A stretch of DNA of 14,869 bases from Desulfobacula sp. (GTDB lineage: Bacteria; Desulfobacterota; Desulfobacteria; Desulfobacterales; Desulfobacteraceae). The notes below the pieces were generated by a model. The model searched no databases. It was given only the letters and a program-made list of their open reading frames with translations, and was not told where the DNA came from. Where the stretch lies: positions 1 to 14,869 of the forward strand of contig JAQICW010000013.1 of NCBI GenBank assembly GCA_027858355.1. Reading direction: 5' to 3'. Shown here piece after piece: positions 6,991-14,762 of this stretch. Each line of letters opens with the position of its first letter. Positions within the stretch are counted from its first letter, which is position 1. The translations under genes and the position numbers were made by a program.

Positions 6991-7623
6991 ATGAATATTC
7001 AAGGAATTGGACAATCATTTTCAGCCTATCAGTCGATGAGCATACGCGGTAGTCAGGGGATGAATAGCAGTTTTGAGCCACCCAGTGCGGACAGCATCAT
7101 GGAAAATGATGATGCCAACCTGGATGGTGTATTAACGGTTGATGAAACCCCCATGTCCGAAGAGATGTTTTCCGATGCAGACTCAGATTCAGATGGCCAG
7201 CTGAACACCAGTGAGCTTGAAGAAATGCTTTCCAACGGCCCTCCGCCGCCGCCCATCATTGGCGGTGGCGGAGAGCAGGGCATGATGGGCGGTGGAATGA
7301 GCGGTGCCCAGTCTATTCTGGATGCTGAAGATACGGATGAAGACGGCAGTATCAGCTCTGAAGAATCCAGCCTGTCAAGTGAGGTGTTTTCACTCCTGGA
7401 CACAAATAAAGACGGTGTGATTTCCCAGGATGAAATAGAAGCTGCCCAGCCTGATAAGCAGGAAAACATGAACATGATGCAGGGATTGTCTTCGAATCAG
7501 ACAGTCTCCCAGGACCAGGCAATAAATGTTTACCGTCAGGTCATGGAATCTTCAATGACGAATTTTTCCAGCACGGATTATGCTGATTCCAATCTGGGCA
7601 GTTTTCTCCAGACCATGGCATAA
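6991..7623 (+). CDS. Four-EF-hand calcium-binding protein
   Basis: 210 residues with a strong AAGGAGG ribosome-binding site before the ATG. Four canonical 12-residue loops of the DxDxDGxIxxxE type are visible: D41-E52 (DANLDGVLTVDE), D64-E75 (DSDSDGQLNTSE), D114-E125 (DTDEDGSISSEE) and D137-E148 (DTNKDGVISQDE). Loops are spaced 23 residues apart within each pair, as in paired EF-hand lobes. The two lobes are joined by a PPPPP and Gly/Met-rich linker (about 84-106). There is no signal peptide or membrane segment. The protein is highly acidic. Calcium binding is well supported by family knowledge; the biological role is unknown. It sits alone between the IS-like element and the kinase relic, with its own terminator, and may be a later arrival in the locus. 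Confidence 0.9.
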   Translation: MNIQGIGQSFSAYQSMSIRGSQGMNSSFEPPSADSIMENDDANLDGVLTVDETPMSEEMFSDADSDSDGQLNTSELEEMLSNGPPPPPIIGGGGEQGMMGGGMSGAQSILDAEDTDEDGSISSEESSLSSEVFSLLDTNKDGVISQDEIEAAQPDKQENMNMMQGLSSNQTVSQDQAINVYRQVMESSMTNFSSTDYADSNLGSFLQTMA

Positions 7624-7634
7624 TCCTTTCAATT

Positions 7635-7662
7635 AGAGGCGGTTGAAAGACCGCCTCTTTTC
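7635..7662 (+). terminator. Rho-independent terminator of the EF-hand gene
   Basis: A perfect 9-bp stem AGAGGCGGT / ACCGCCTCT with a 6-nt loop (TGAAAG) is followed by a short T-run. It begins 12 bp after the stop codon. Confidence 0.92.
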
Positions 7663-7684
7663 GAATCCTTTTGAATATCAGGAT

Positions 7685-7746
7685 ATGTTAAAAGCAAAAT
7701 GGATAAAGGGAGCACATTTATTGTAAAGCTGCCTGTGGGATCATGA
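7685..7746 (+). pseudogene. Relic of the histidine-kinase 3' end
   Basis: Codons for SKMDKGSTFIVKLPVGS and a stop match the last residues of the kinase (SEMDKGSTFVVKLPVGS). There is no start or upstream kinase sequence, so it is a by-product of the duplication. Confidence 0.92.
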
Positions 7747-7812
7747 TAATCCATTCAATTTATTTATTATTTTTTCCAGAACTATAATCCAGCGCCATAT
7801 TTTTTTTACCCA

Positions 7813-7844
7813 TTCATCTTCTGTTCATATTTCATCTTTATACT
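7813..7844 (+). promoter_or_regulatory. Promoter and TTCAT operator of the exporter operon (duplicated copy)
   Basis: TTCAT at 7813, 7824 and 7831 and TATACT at 7839-7844 are identical to the elements before the PEBP-fusion gene. It should give the exporter operon the same regulation by the upstream response regulator. Confidence 0.65.
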
Positions 7845-7902
7845 CTAATAAACAATAGGTGATCAAAATTACCAGTTAATTTTTTTTAATAATGAGGTTC
7901 AG

Positions 7903-9261
7903 ATGAAACAGATAATAATGGCAGCAATCGCCATTTCTTTGATGATGGTAACGCTGACAGGGGCGTCTGAAATCAAAAAAATAAGCATAGACCAGGCGGT
8001 TCAATTGGCCGTTGAAAACAATCAGGATTTGAAAACGGCAAAAAATAATGTTCGTTATTCAACCTTAACCCTTGAAAAGGAAAAGAATGATTTCCTCCCC
8101 CAGGTTACCGGCACCATCAATAGCCGTATAACGAGCGACTACGAACAATCCGCTTCAAAGCGCAACTCATATACTTCCGACGCCGGCGTGGCAGCCAGCC
8201 TGAACCTCTTTAACGGATTTGAGGACGAGGCATCTTATGAAATCGCCCGCCATGAATTGTCCTCGTCTGACTATACGGCACTTCGGCAGGAGCAGCAGGT
8301 CATCTTTGATACGGTGAGCGCCTATCTTAATGTTGTCAAGCAACTGCGGGAAATCGTTATTGCCCGTGAAAATCTGACATACAACAGACAGAAGGAAAAC
8401 CAGATCAAAGCCTTTTATGATGCTGGTAAAAGCCCTGTCATAGACCTTTATCAGCAGCAGGCTGAAACCGCAGATGCAAAATCCGATCTTATTGCAGCCG
8501 AAAACAGTCTGAAGAAAGCCGGGCTTGAACTGGTCAGTCTTATGGGCATTAAGGAATTTGACGGGGTTAAGGTGACAATGCCTGAATTCAGGCTTTCAGC
8601 CGTGGCAGGTGAAATAAACAGCAAAAGCATGATACAAAAAGCCTTTCAGACCCGGGCTGATCTTCTTGCGCTGAAAAAAAACGTTTCAGCAAAACAAGCC
8701 GGGGTAAGGGAGGCAAAATCCGGCAGATACCCTTCTGTAGACCTGAACGTCGGCGTGACAGGGGCCTATACCGATCAATATGATGAGAATGCAAGATCCC
8801 GTTCCGGGCAGGACAATCTGGATTCTTATGTGGGGGTTAGAATTTGCCTGCCCCTCTTTGACAAACACCTGACACGAATTCGTACAGGACAAGCCCGAAT
8901 CGACAAACAGACCGCTGTGCTCTCCCTTGAAAAATTAGAAGACCAGATCCGGGTGGAGCTTGGTGAGGCAGTGGCTGATTACAAAAGCGCATGCGAAACC
9001 ATCAAAGCGGTCGAAACCCGGCTTCTTTATGCCCAAAAAGCCCTGGAATCCGCTGATCAGCGCTACAAAGTCGGGAAATCCGGTCTGACTGAATTGATCC
9101 TCATCCGATCCGACCTGGTGGAAGCCAGAAACAAAGTCGTTGAAGCACAAATAGATCAACTGCTGAAAAACGTATCCATATTTTTTTATAGAGGAGATTT
9201 GGGATTATCCCATCTTCTCTTTCATTCGGTCGTCTCTCCGGCGGAAAAGGAATTGTCATGA
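7903..9261 (+). CDS. TolC-family outer-membrane efflux channel with borrowed signal peptide
   Basis: 452 residues. The signal peptide (about 1-22, ending LTGASE) is coded by the duplicated start of the PEBP-fusion gene. The mature part begins IKKISIDQAVQLAVENNQDL, the usual first helix of the outer-membrane efflux family. The two-fold repeated coiled-coil/barrel organisation is visible: LNLFNGFEDEASYEIARHEL near 105-120 in the first half, then the second half with QAGVREAKSGRYPSVDLNVGV and ALESADQRYKVGKSGLTELI. It forms the trimeric outer-membrane duct of a tripartite exporter. The gene overlaps the adaptor start by 4 bp (ATGA). The length is normal. The start is fixed by TGAGG at good spacing, as in copy 1. 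The substrate is unknown. Confidence 0.93.
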   Translation: MKQIIMAAIAISLMMVTLTGASEIKKISIDQAVQLAVENNQDLKTAKNNVRYSTLTLEKEKNDFLPQVTGTINSRITSDYEQSASKRNSYTSDAGVAASLNLFNGFEDEASYEIARHELSSSDYTALRQEQQVIFDTVSAYLNVVKQLREIVIARENLTYNRQKENQIKAFYDAGKSPVIDLYQQQAETADAKSDLIAAENSLKKAGLELVSLMGIKEFDGVKVTMPEFRLSAVAGEINSKSMIQKAFQTRADLLALKKNVSAKQAGVREAKSGRYPSVDLNVGVTGAYTDQYDENARSRSGQDNLDSYVGVRICLPLFDKHLTRIRTGQARIDKQTAVLSLEKLEDQIRVELGEAVADYKSACETIKAVETRLLYAQKALESADQRYKVGKSGLTELILIRSDLVEARNKVVEAQIDQLLKNVSIFFYRGDLGLSHLLFHSVVSPAEKELS

Positions 9262-10469
9262 AAATGGTAAAGATCGGAACGAAACTGTTAAAAGTCCTGT
9301 TCATGGCATGTGGCCTGCTTTTCATCATCCTTTGTGCCCAAAGATTCTGGGTGGAAGCCTCATTCCGGGACCCGTCTGAGCCATTACAATTTCGGGTGGA
9401 AGAAATCAAAAGGGGAAGCATGGAAAATACGGTTTCTTGCACCGGAAGCCTTTCAGCTGTGGGAACCGTTGAGGTGGGGACCCAGGTGTCGGGTACCATA
9501 AAAAGGGTGTTTGTGGACTATAATGACCGTGTGACAAAGGGACAGATTCTTGCTGAACTCGACCTTGACCTGTTTAAAGCAGCCGTGGATATGGCCAGGG
9601 CCTCGGTGATCCGTACACAGGCTCTCCACAAACAGGCCCTGGCAGAGTATCAAAGAAATAAATCGTTATACGAGCAGGGCTATCTTTCATCCCAGGAGAT
9701 CCTGGTCTACGAGACTTCAAAGGAAACCTCAAGGGCAGAACTTTTGTCGGCAAAAGCTGCTGTGATCACGGCAAAAACGAACCTTACCAATGCCCAGATC
9801 AAATCTCCCATAAACGGTGTTATCCTGGAAAGAAATATCGAAGCCGGGCAGACTGTGGCTGCCAGTTTAAGCACGCCCACGCTGTTCATCATTGCAGACG
9901 ATCTGTCAAATATGGAAATTGAGGCCAGCGTAGATGAAAGTGATATCGGAATGGTAAAAACGGGCCAGCCCGTGAGATTTACCGTTCAATCCTATCCCGA
10001 CGATATCTTTACAGGAACCGTGAATCAGATTCAGATGAACCCAACAGAAACCTCTAATGTTGTCACCTATACTGTGATTGTGGGTGCACCGAACAAAGCG
10101 GGAAAATTTTTGCCGGGCATGACCGCTACTGCAGATTTTGTAGTGGAAACAGCGGCAAATGAACTGATAGTGTCCAATGCGGCGCTGAGCTTTACGCCTG
10201 ATGACAGGGACACTTGCGATGATCCCGGGATCTATATTCTTGACGGAAGAACACCCAGACGAATTTTGGTTACCACCGGCATATCAAGCAGTATGGCCAC
10301 GGTAATAAAAAATACCAGCCTGATTGCCGGGACATCTGTGATTGTCGGAAAAAATGTTGAAAAAGAAGAAAATTCGACGGGGATTTTGTCAAAGATATTC
10401 TCCATGTCCCCCGGAGGTGGCTCCCCACAGGGAGGTCCTCCCGGGGGCGGCGGTGGGGCGAAAAGATAG
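9258..10469 (+). CDS. MacA-like periplasmic adaptor (membrane fusion protein)
   Basis: 403 residues. An N-terminal membrane anchor (about 9-28) is followed by the lipoyl/barrel-sandwich half VEVGTQVSGTIKRVFVDYND (71-90), a coiled-coil hairpin (about 104-180) and the second lipoyl half IKSPINGVILERNIEAGQTV (181-200). A beta-barrel region (DESDIGMVKTGQPVRFTVQ, about 226-244) and a membrane-proximal domain follow. Such adaptors link an inner-membrane ABC permease to TolC. It overlaps tolC by 4 bp and is followed by the ATPase. Odd feature: a low-complexity tail, PGGGSPQGGPPGGGGGAKR (385-403), which is not a usual part of MacA as far as I know. Confidence 0.93.
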   Translation: MKMVKIGTKLLKVLFMACGLLFIILCAQRFWVEASFRDPSEPLQFRVEEIKRGSMENTVSCTGSLSAVGTVEVGTQVSGTIKRVFVDYNDRVTKGQILAELDLDLFKAAVDMARASVIRTQALHKQALAEYQRNKSLYEQGYLSSQEILVYETSKETSRAELLSAKAAVITAKTNLTNAQIKSPINGVILERNIEAGQTVAASLSTPTLFIIADDLSNMEIEASVDESDIGMVKTGQPVRFTVQSYPDDIFTGTVNQIQMNPTETSNVVTYTVIVGAPNKAGKFLPGMTATADFVVETAANELIVSNAALSFTPDDRDTCDDPGIYILDGRTPRRILVTTGISSSMATVIKNTSLIAGTSVIVGKNVEKEENSTGILSKIFSMSPGGGSPQGGPPGGGGGAKR

Positions 10470-10495
10470 GACACACAAAATTTAGGGACTCGAAA

Positions 10496-11212
10496 ATGAA
10501 AACCATTCAGCTCAAAGATATAAAAAAAACATTTCACCTGGGAGGGAAAATTGTCAAAGCCCTGGACGGCATTGGCCTAAACATCCCAAAAAAGGACTTT
10601 CTGGCAATTATCGGAACCTCCGGGTCAGGCAAATCAACCCTCATGAACATCCTGGGCTGTCTGGATCAGGCAGACCAGGGTGAGTATCTTCTCGAGGAAG
10701 TGCCGATCAATCAATTGGATAAAAATGCATTGGCTGATATCCGAAACCAAAGGATCGGATTTGTGTTCCAGGGGTATAACCTGCTCTCCAGGACAACCGC
10801 CCTGGAAAATGTGCAACTGCCCCTTATTTACAGAAGGAAAAACCGGATAGATGATCCTGTAAAAAAGGCTGAGGCCGCGCTTGATATGGTCGGGCTCAAA
10901 GATAGGATGCACCACGAACCCAACCAGCTCTCAGGCGGCCAGCAACAGCGAGTCGCCATTGCCAGAGCATTGGTGACGGACCCCGCTATTATTTTGGCTG
11001 ATGAACCCACTGGAAACCTTGACAGCCGAACCACGGAGGAGATCCTTGCCCTGTTCCAGCAACTCAATGATCAAGGCATCACCATTGTCCTTGTCACCCA
11101 TGAAATGAATGTGGCTGAGCATGCAAAACATGTGGTTGATGTCTCAGACGGCCGCATTATAAACACGTATGAGGTTGCCCATCGGCGATATGCCTTGCGC
11201 CAACCGGCTTGA
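10496..11212 (+). CDS. ABC transporter ATPase (MacB/LolD type)
   Basis: 238 residues with all ABC motifs: Walker [10 protein letters not shown] (40-48), Q-loop VFQGYNLL (Q92), signature LSGGQQQR (145-152), Walker [12 protein letters not shown] (E170) and H-loop H202. The wording QADQGEYLL and [10 protein letters not shown] is typical of the MacB/LolD subfamily, which couples ATP hydrolysis to FtsX-like permeases. Here the ATPase is separate from the permease, unlike E. coli MacB, where they are fused. The gene begins 26 bp after the adaptor stop, preceded by AGGGA, and ends 25 bp before the permease start. Confidence 0.95.
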   Translation: MKTIQLKDIKKTFHLGGKIVKALDGIGLNIPKKDFLAIIGTSGSGKSTLMNILGCLDQADQGEYLLEEVPINQLDKNALADIRNQRIGFVFQGYNLLSRTTALENVQLPLIYRRKNRIDDPVKKAEAALDMVGLKDRMHHEPNQLSGGQQQRVAIARALVTDPAIILADEPTGNLDSRTTEEILALFQQLNDQGITIVLVTHEMNVAEHAKHVVDVSDGRIINTYEVAHRRYALRQPA

Positions 11213-11237
11213 TACAAACCAAACGGAAAATATTAAC

Positions 11238-12455
11238 ATGAAATTAAGACAATTTATCATTGTTGCCTTTAAGAATATTACCCGAAACAAGATGAGAAGT
11301 CTGCTCACCATGTTGGGAATAATTATTGGACTTGCATCGGTGATTGCCCTGGTCGCCCTGGGTAAAGGGTCCCAGGCAGACATTGAGGCCAAAATATCTA
11401 CCCTTGGAACCAATTTAATCATGGTGAAACCGGGCAGCACCCATACCCGCGGTGTCAGGGGTGGAGCCGGCACCCGAAGCTGCCTGACCATGGATGATGT
11501 TGCCGCAATTTCCAGGCTCGCCCGGGATGTGAAACATGTATCCCCTCTTATCCGGGTGTCGGGTCAGGTGATTGCCGGTAACGCAAACTGGAACACCTCC
11601 ATTGAGGGCGTGGACATTAGCTATCCCATGATACGCAACTATGAAATTGCCCAGGGTGCTTTTTTCACATCCAGGGATATAAAGGTGAAAGCCAAGGTGG
11701 CGGTCCTGGGGCAAACGGTTGTGGACGAGCTTTTCCCCGGACTGAATCCCCTGGGCACAAGTATCCGCATCGGAACTGTCCCCTTTGATGTGGTGGGTGT
11801 TCTTTCACCAAAAGGCCAGTCCGCCATGGGAAATGATCAGGATGATATTATTTTTGTTCCGTCCTCAACTGCGCTTTACCGCATGGGTGACGGTGAAACC
11901 GTTCATGACATCATGGCCAGCGCCGTTTCCAAGTCAGCCATAGATCAGGCCCAGGCTGAAATGGCAAGCATTCTTCGTGCAACACATGGGATCACTTCCG
12001 GCGAGGAGGATGATTTTGAAATCCGCAACCAGACCGAAATTGTCAGCACAGCCACCCAGGTGACCACCACCCTCACCATGCTTCTCAGTGCTGTTGCCGG
12101 GGTTTCTCTGCTGGTCGGGGGGATTGGGGTGATGAATATCATGCTGGTTTCCGTCACTGAGAGAACCCGTGAAATAGGTATCCTCATTGCAGTTGGTGCC
12201 CGGAGTTCCGATATCCTGCTGCAATTCCTTATTGAAGCTGTTATCCTCAGTCTTTCCGGCGGAATCATTGGTATTTTAGCTGGTGTAGGCATTGCTTTCG
12301 GTCTGGGTACTGTCATGGGCATTCAGGTAATTTTTGAACCATTCATGATATTTCTCAGTGTCGGGTTTACGGCACTCGTTGGGATCTTTTTCGGTTATTA
12401 CCCAGCGAAAAAGGCATCGCTACTCAACCCAATTGAAGCGATGAGATATGATTAG
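11238..12455 (+). CDS. MacB/FtsX-type ABC permease
   Basis: With the ATG at 11238 the protein has 405 residues and begins MKLRQFIIVAFKNITRNKMRS, the usual start of the family. An in-frame ATG at 11169 would add 23 unrelated residues overlapping the ATPase gene, so the later start is preferred. TM1 is about 20-42. A large periplasmic domain (about 45-275) has the MacB signature regions (VALGKGSQADIE, GTNLIMVKPG). Three C-terminal helices follow at about 279-305, 326-356 and 367-386, with the conserved TERTREIGILIAVGAR loop and closing PIEAMRYD. It works with the ATPase, the adaptor and TolC to move substrates from the periplasm to the outside. The ribosome-binding site is weak, so coupling to the upstream gene is likely. 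Confidence 0.95.
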   Translation: MKLRQFIIVAFKNITRNKMRSLLTMLGIIIGLASVIALVALGKGSQADIEAKISTLGTNLIMVKPGSTHTRGVRGGAGTRSCLTMDDVAAISRLARDVKHVSPLIRVSGQVIAGNANWNTSIEGVDISYPMIRNYEIAQGAFFTSRDIKVKAKVAVLGQTVVDELFPGLNPLGTSIRIGTVPFDVVGVLSPKGQSAMGNDQDDIIFVPSSTALYRMGDGETVHDIMASAVSKSAIDQAQAEMASILRATHGITSGEEDDFEIRNQTEIVSTATQVTTTLTMLLSAVAGVSLLVGGIGVMNIMLVSVTERTREIGILIAVGARSSDILLQFLIEAVILSLSGGIIGILAGVGIAFGLGTVMGIQVIFEPFMIFLSVGFTALVGIFFGYYPAKKASLLNPIEAMRYD

Positions 12456-12472
12456 GAGAAACTATCCTTTTT
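12454..12472 (+). terminator. Weak terminator-like hairpin after the exporter operon
   Basis: AGGA and TCCT pair around a 7-nt loop, overlapping the stop codon region, and a T-run follows. A four-bp stem is poor, so this may not be functional. Confidence 0.25.
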
Positions 12473-12550
12473 AAAGCAAGTGAGTAATATAAAGGCGAGC
12501 CTTAATGGTATGATCAATCAGTAGTCAAATAACAGAAAATACCAATGGCT

Positions 12551-12621
12551 TCTTTCACCAGTACTCGCTTTTAAAAATAATTATAAACCACCACATCTGG
12601 TATTGACAATATTTTTGTTTC
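12551..12621 (+). repeat. Short dispersed repeat, left copy
   Basis: TCTTTCACCAGT (12551-12562) and ACATCTGGTATT (12593-12604) recur with the same spacing at 14666-14734. By eye about 70% of bases agree between the copies with small gaps. The left copy also has an AATACCA (about 12539) inverted to TGGTATT (12598-12604). Confidence 0.55.
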
Positions 12622-12749
12622 AGATTAAAAATTCCATTATATGGGAGAGGCCAAAATCAAATTTCCAAATTTCCTATTAACTTTTATTGGAGAGTAACAG
12701 GATTATTTAAAATCAAAATCTGGGGATTCTGGAAAAATGATCTTTTTAT

Positions 12750-12848
12750 ATAAAAAACACTCTGGAAGAATGGCCAGAAAAGATGTCTGCGGCTGATATA
12801 ATGGAATTGAAAGGCCAGGCTTCTTGTAAAAAATATACTAAGGATGTA
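12750..12848 (+). repeat. Diverged dispersed intergenic repeat, copy 2
   Basis: Counterpart of 626-735: TAAAAAACACTCTGG, AATGGCCAG, GGCTGATATAATGGAA, AGGCT and TATACTA occur in the same order. It lies immediately upstream of the membrane sensor-like gene. Confidence 0.55.
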
Positions 12849-12898
12849 TAAAAAAATGACTGGTAACCGAAGTTTTCTTCACAAGGGACATTAATCTG

Positions 12899-13690
12899 AT
12901 GGTTTCGATTACACCGGCAAAAATACTCCTGATTACGGCCCTGTCTTTTGCCGCTGCACTTTTAGGCTTGTTTGACAGCTTATATGTCTGGCAGTGGCAA
13001 CATATTCAGTTGCATTCGACAATAGAAACTCTTGGCGGGATAACGGCTTGCCTAATTTCCATAATACTGTTCAGCCAATCCCAGGAAAAGCTGGATATCA
13101 ACTTAGTTATGCTGGCAACAGGCTTTGCGAGCATGGGGGTGCTTGATACAGCCCATGCCATAAGCAAGCTTGGAGGTTCTTTTGTTTTCCTTCATAGCGT
13201 AGCCAGTCTATCAGGCAGTTTCTTCTTTGCTTCGGTCTGGTTTAGCAAGGGACGACGATTAGGAAATCTTTACGAACTACGTTTCATATATTTTGGATTT
13301 ATTCTTCTGTCGGTTTCAATCGGCTTGAGAGCACTGCTGTTTCCGGGTGATATTCCTCAAATTATGCCATTGTTTGATGGTAATTTTACCATGGCAGCAG
13401 TCCTGATCAATCTAACGGCAAGCCTCCTGTTTATTGCCTCAGTATTCAAGTTTTACCAGGTATACCGGCAACGAGGAGACCAACGGGATCTGCTTTTCGC
13501 TTGTTTGGCCTATCTGTTTGGAATTGCCGCTATTATTTTTCCATTTTCAAGTCCCTGGAACGGTATGTGGTGGGTCTGGCATGTGGTAAGGCTGACCGCT
13601 TTTTTATCTACACTTGTATTTATTGCCCGGCAGTATATAAAATACCTAGGGCTAAATGAGGATGGGAACAAAAAGAGTCGTGAACAATGA
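12899..13690 (+). CDS. Multi-helix membrane protein resembling a stand-alone MASE-type sensor domain
   Basis: 263 residues, almost all membrane helices: about 6-26, 43-60, 67-88, 92-115, 128-148, 163-185, 197-217 and 222-245. The helix layout and the phrases LHSTIETLGG, GFASMGVLDTAHAIS and FLHSVASLSG recall the membrane sensor regions (MASE3-like) that usually sit in front of kinase or cyclase domains, but here the protein ends with a short charged tail and no output domain. Four histidines lie in or next to helices (H39, H86, H99, H228) and could bind heme or a metal; this is speculation. The start has AAGGGA upstream. The stop overlaps the TauE/SafE start by 4 bp, so the two proteins probably work together. 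I do not assign a function. Confidence 0.8.
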   Translation: MVSITPAKILLITALSFAAALLGLFDSLYVWQWQHIQLHSTIETLGGITACLISIILFSQSQEKLDINLVMLATGFASMGVLDTAHAISKLGGSFVFLHSVASLSGSFFFASVWFSKGRRLGNLYELRFIYFGFILLSVSIGLRALLFPGDIPQIMPLFDGNFTMAAVLINLTASLLFIASVFKFYQVYRQRGDQRDLLFACLAYLFGIAAIIFPFSSPWNGMWWVWHVVRLTAFLSTLVFIARQYIKYLGLNEDGNKKSREQ

Positions 13691-14586
13691 GAATCTGGTC
13701 CCGGCTGCGTAATGCCCCCAGGCATTTGGCCTTCTGGGTGGTGGCTGACGTAATTTATGTTTTTTTTGTATCTTTATTTCTGGGTACAGATATTCCATTA
13801 AGCTTTCCCAAATTTATAGTTGTCCATCTGCTGGCCATAGCCGTAGGAACCATGGTAATGTTCACTGGATTGGGAGCAGGTGTGCTCTGGATACCGGTCT
13901 TGACTTTTTTAGATATCAGACCCTCCGAGGCGGTTGCTATCTCCATATTTACCCAGATTGCCGGAAAAGGTACAGGCTCTTTGACCTACCTTTTCAACGG
14001 AATGGTGGACATGAAAACGACCATAGCCTTTATTCCCATGGCTCTGGTGGGCGTGACCCTGGGGTTTCTGACCGGCTTTTATGTACCTATGGCTTATGAT
14101 CGATTCCTTCTCTACATCTTTTTACTCATTGCAGGCTACCTGTTGATGAGAACCATTCAGTCCCTTGACATCCCAACCGAAAAAAAAGAGGTCTCTGATA
14201 CTACTGCTACGCATCCCTTAAGCAAAAGCTCCCCTGTTGTTGTCGTCTCCTCATTTTTTACGGGCCTTTTGAGCATCGGCAGCACGGACTGGCTCATCCC
14301 TCACATGACAATCAAGCTCAACATGACTACATCCCGGGCCGTGGCCACCGGTCTGTTTATCATGTTTATCACCATTTTGTTTTATCTGATACTGGTCTGC
14401 ATCAGTGTCTGGTTTGGGTACGCATCCTGGCCCCATGGGACATCTTTGCTGTTTGCAACCTGTAGCGGCGTCATCATGGGAGGCCAGATCGGTACCCGTC
14501 TAATTCGTATCCCGTGGCTAAAAAAGCATCAGAAACATACCTTTATCATCATGTTAGCCATGTCAATCATTCATTTGATCTGGTAG
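13687..14586 (+). CDS. TauE/SafE-family anion permease
   Basis: 299 residues with about eight hydrophobic helices. The first-half motif VMFTGLGAGVLWIPVLTFLDIRPSEAVAIS, where a glycine-rich turn precedes a proline helix and AVA.S, is the family hallmark, and the second half repeats it in weaker form (about 190-230, FFTGLLSIGSTDWLIPHMTIKLNMTTSRAVATG). Members export or import sulfite, sulfoacetate, taurine and related organosulfur anions, so an anion role is likely, but the substrate cannot be read from sequence. Before the first motif are an N-terminal helix (about 16-34) and a polar start. It overlaps the upstream sensor-like gene by 4 bp, which suggests coupled translation. In a sulfate-reducing type of organism, a sulfur-anion substrate is attractive but unproven. 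Confidence 0.88.
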   Translation: MRIWSRLRNAPRHLAFWVVADVIYVFFVSLFLGTDIPLSFPKFIVVHLLAIAVGTMVMFTGLGAGVLWIPVLTFLDIRPSEAVAISIFTQIAGKGTGSLTYLFNGMVDMKTTIAFIPMALVGVTLGFLTGFYVPMAYDRFLLYIFLLIAGYLLMRTIQSLDIPTEKKEVSDTTATHPLSKSSPVVVVSSFFTGLLSIGSTDWLIPHMTIKLNMTTSRAVATGLFIMFITILFYLILVCISVWFGYASWPHGTSLLFATCSGVIMGGQIGTRLIRIPWLKKHQKHTFIIMLAMSIIHLIW

Positions 14587-14665
14587 AGTAGCAGTCTGGA
14601 AAGCTCGGGTAATCAATCATGCTATCATCAGTGACGAATCATTTTCAAGCATTGGGAGATTATTT

Positions 14666-14734
14666 TCTTTCACCAGTCCGGACCTTTTAATAAAATCCAA
14701 ATCACAACATCTGGTATTTTAAATTTCATTGTTC
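14666..14734 (+). repeat. Short dispersed repeat, right copy
   Basis: Matches 12551-12621. The two copies are direct repeats flanking the sensor-like/TauE pair. Confidence 0.5.
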
Positions 14735-14762
14735 ATCCGCCATGAATTACACTGGTACCTTT

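Larger units (their letters stand above)
7685..7956 (+). repeat. 272-bp direct repeat, copy 2 (now the 5' end of tolC)
   Basis: Same block as 3133-3404. Several of the mismatches are G or C in copy 1 against A or T here, mainly in the kinase relic and spacer, while the TTCAT repeats, TATACT and the ribosome-binding site are unchanged. Similarity ends at GTAACGCTG, where the sequence switches to tolC (ACAGGGGCG). Confidence 0.95.
12456..12898. other. Intergenic region between the exporter and the sensor/TauE operon
   Basis: No protein gene is visible in 443 bp. It contains copies of two dispersed repeats (12551-12621 and 12750-12848, listed separately) and must hold the promoter of the following operon. 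AAGGGA about 9 bp before 12899 is the ribosome-binding site. Confidence 0.6.

Noticed and set aside
7053..7475. 140-codon open frame on the minus strand
   Set aside because: It is antisense to the EF-hand gene, has a composition typical of a shadow frame, and has no ribosome-binding site.
11169..11237. Earlier start of the permease at 11169
   Set aside because: The extra 23 residues are unlike the family start and overlap the ATPase gene by 44 bp. ATG 11238 gives the normal N-terminus.
11945..12322. 125-codon minus-strand open frame
   Set aside because: It lies wholly within the permease gene, whose own frame has clear family motifs.
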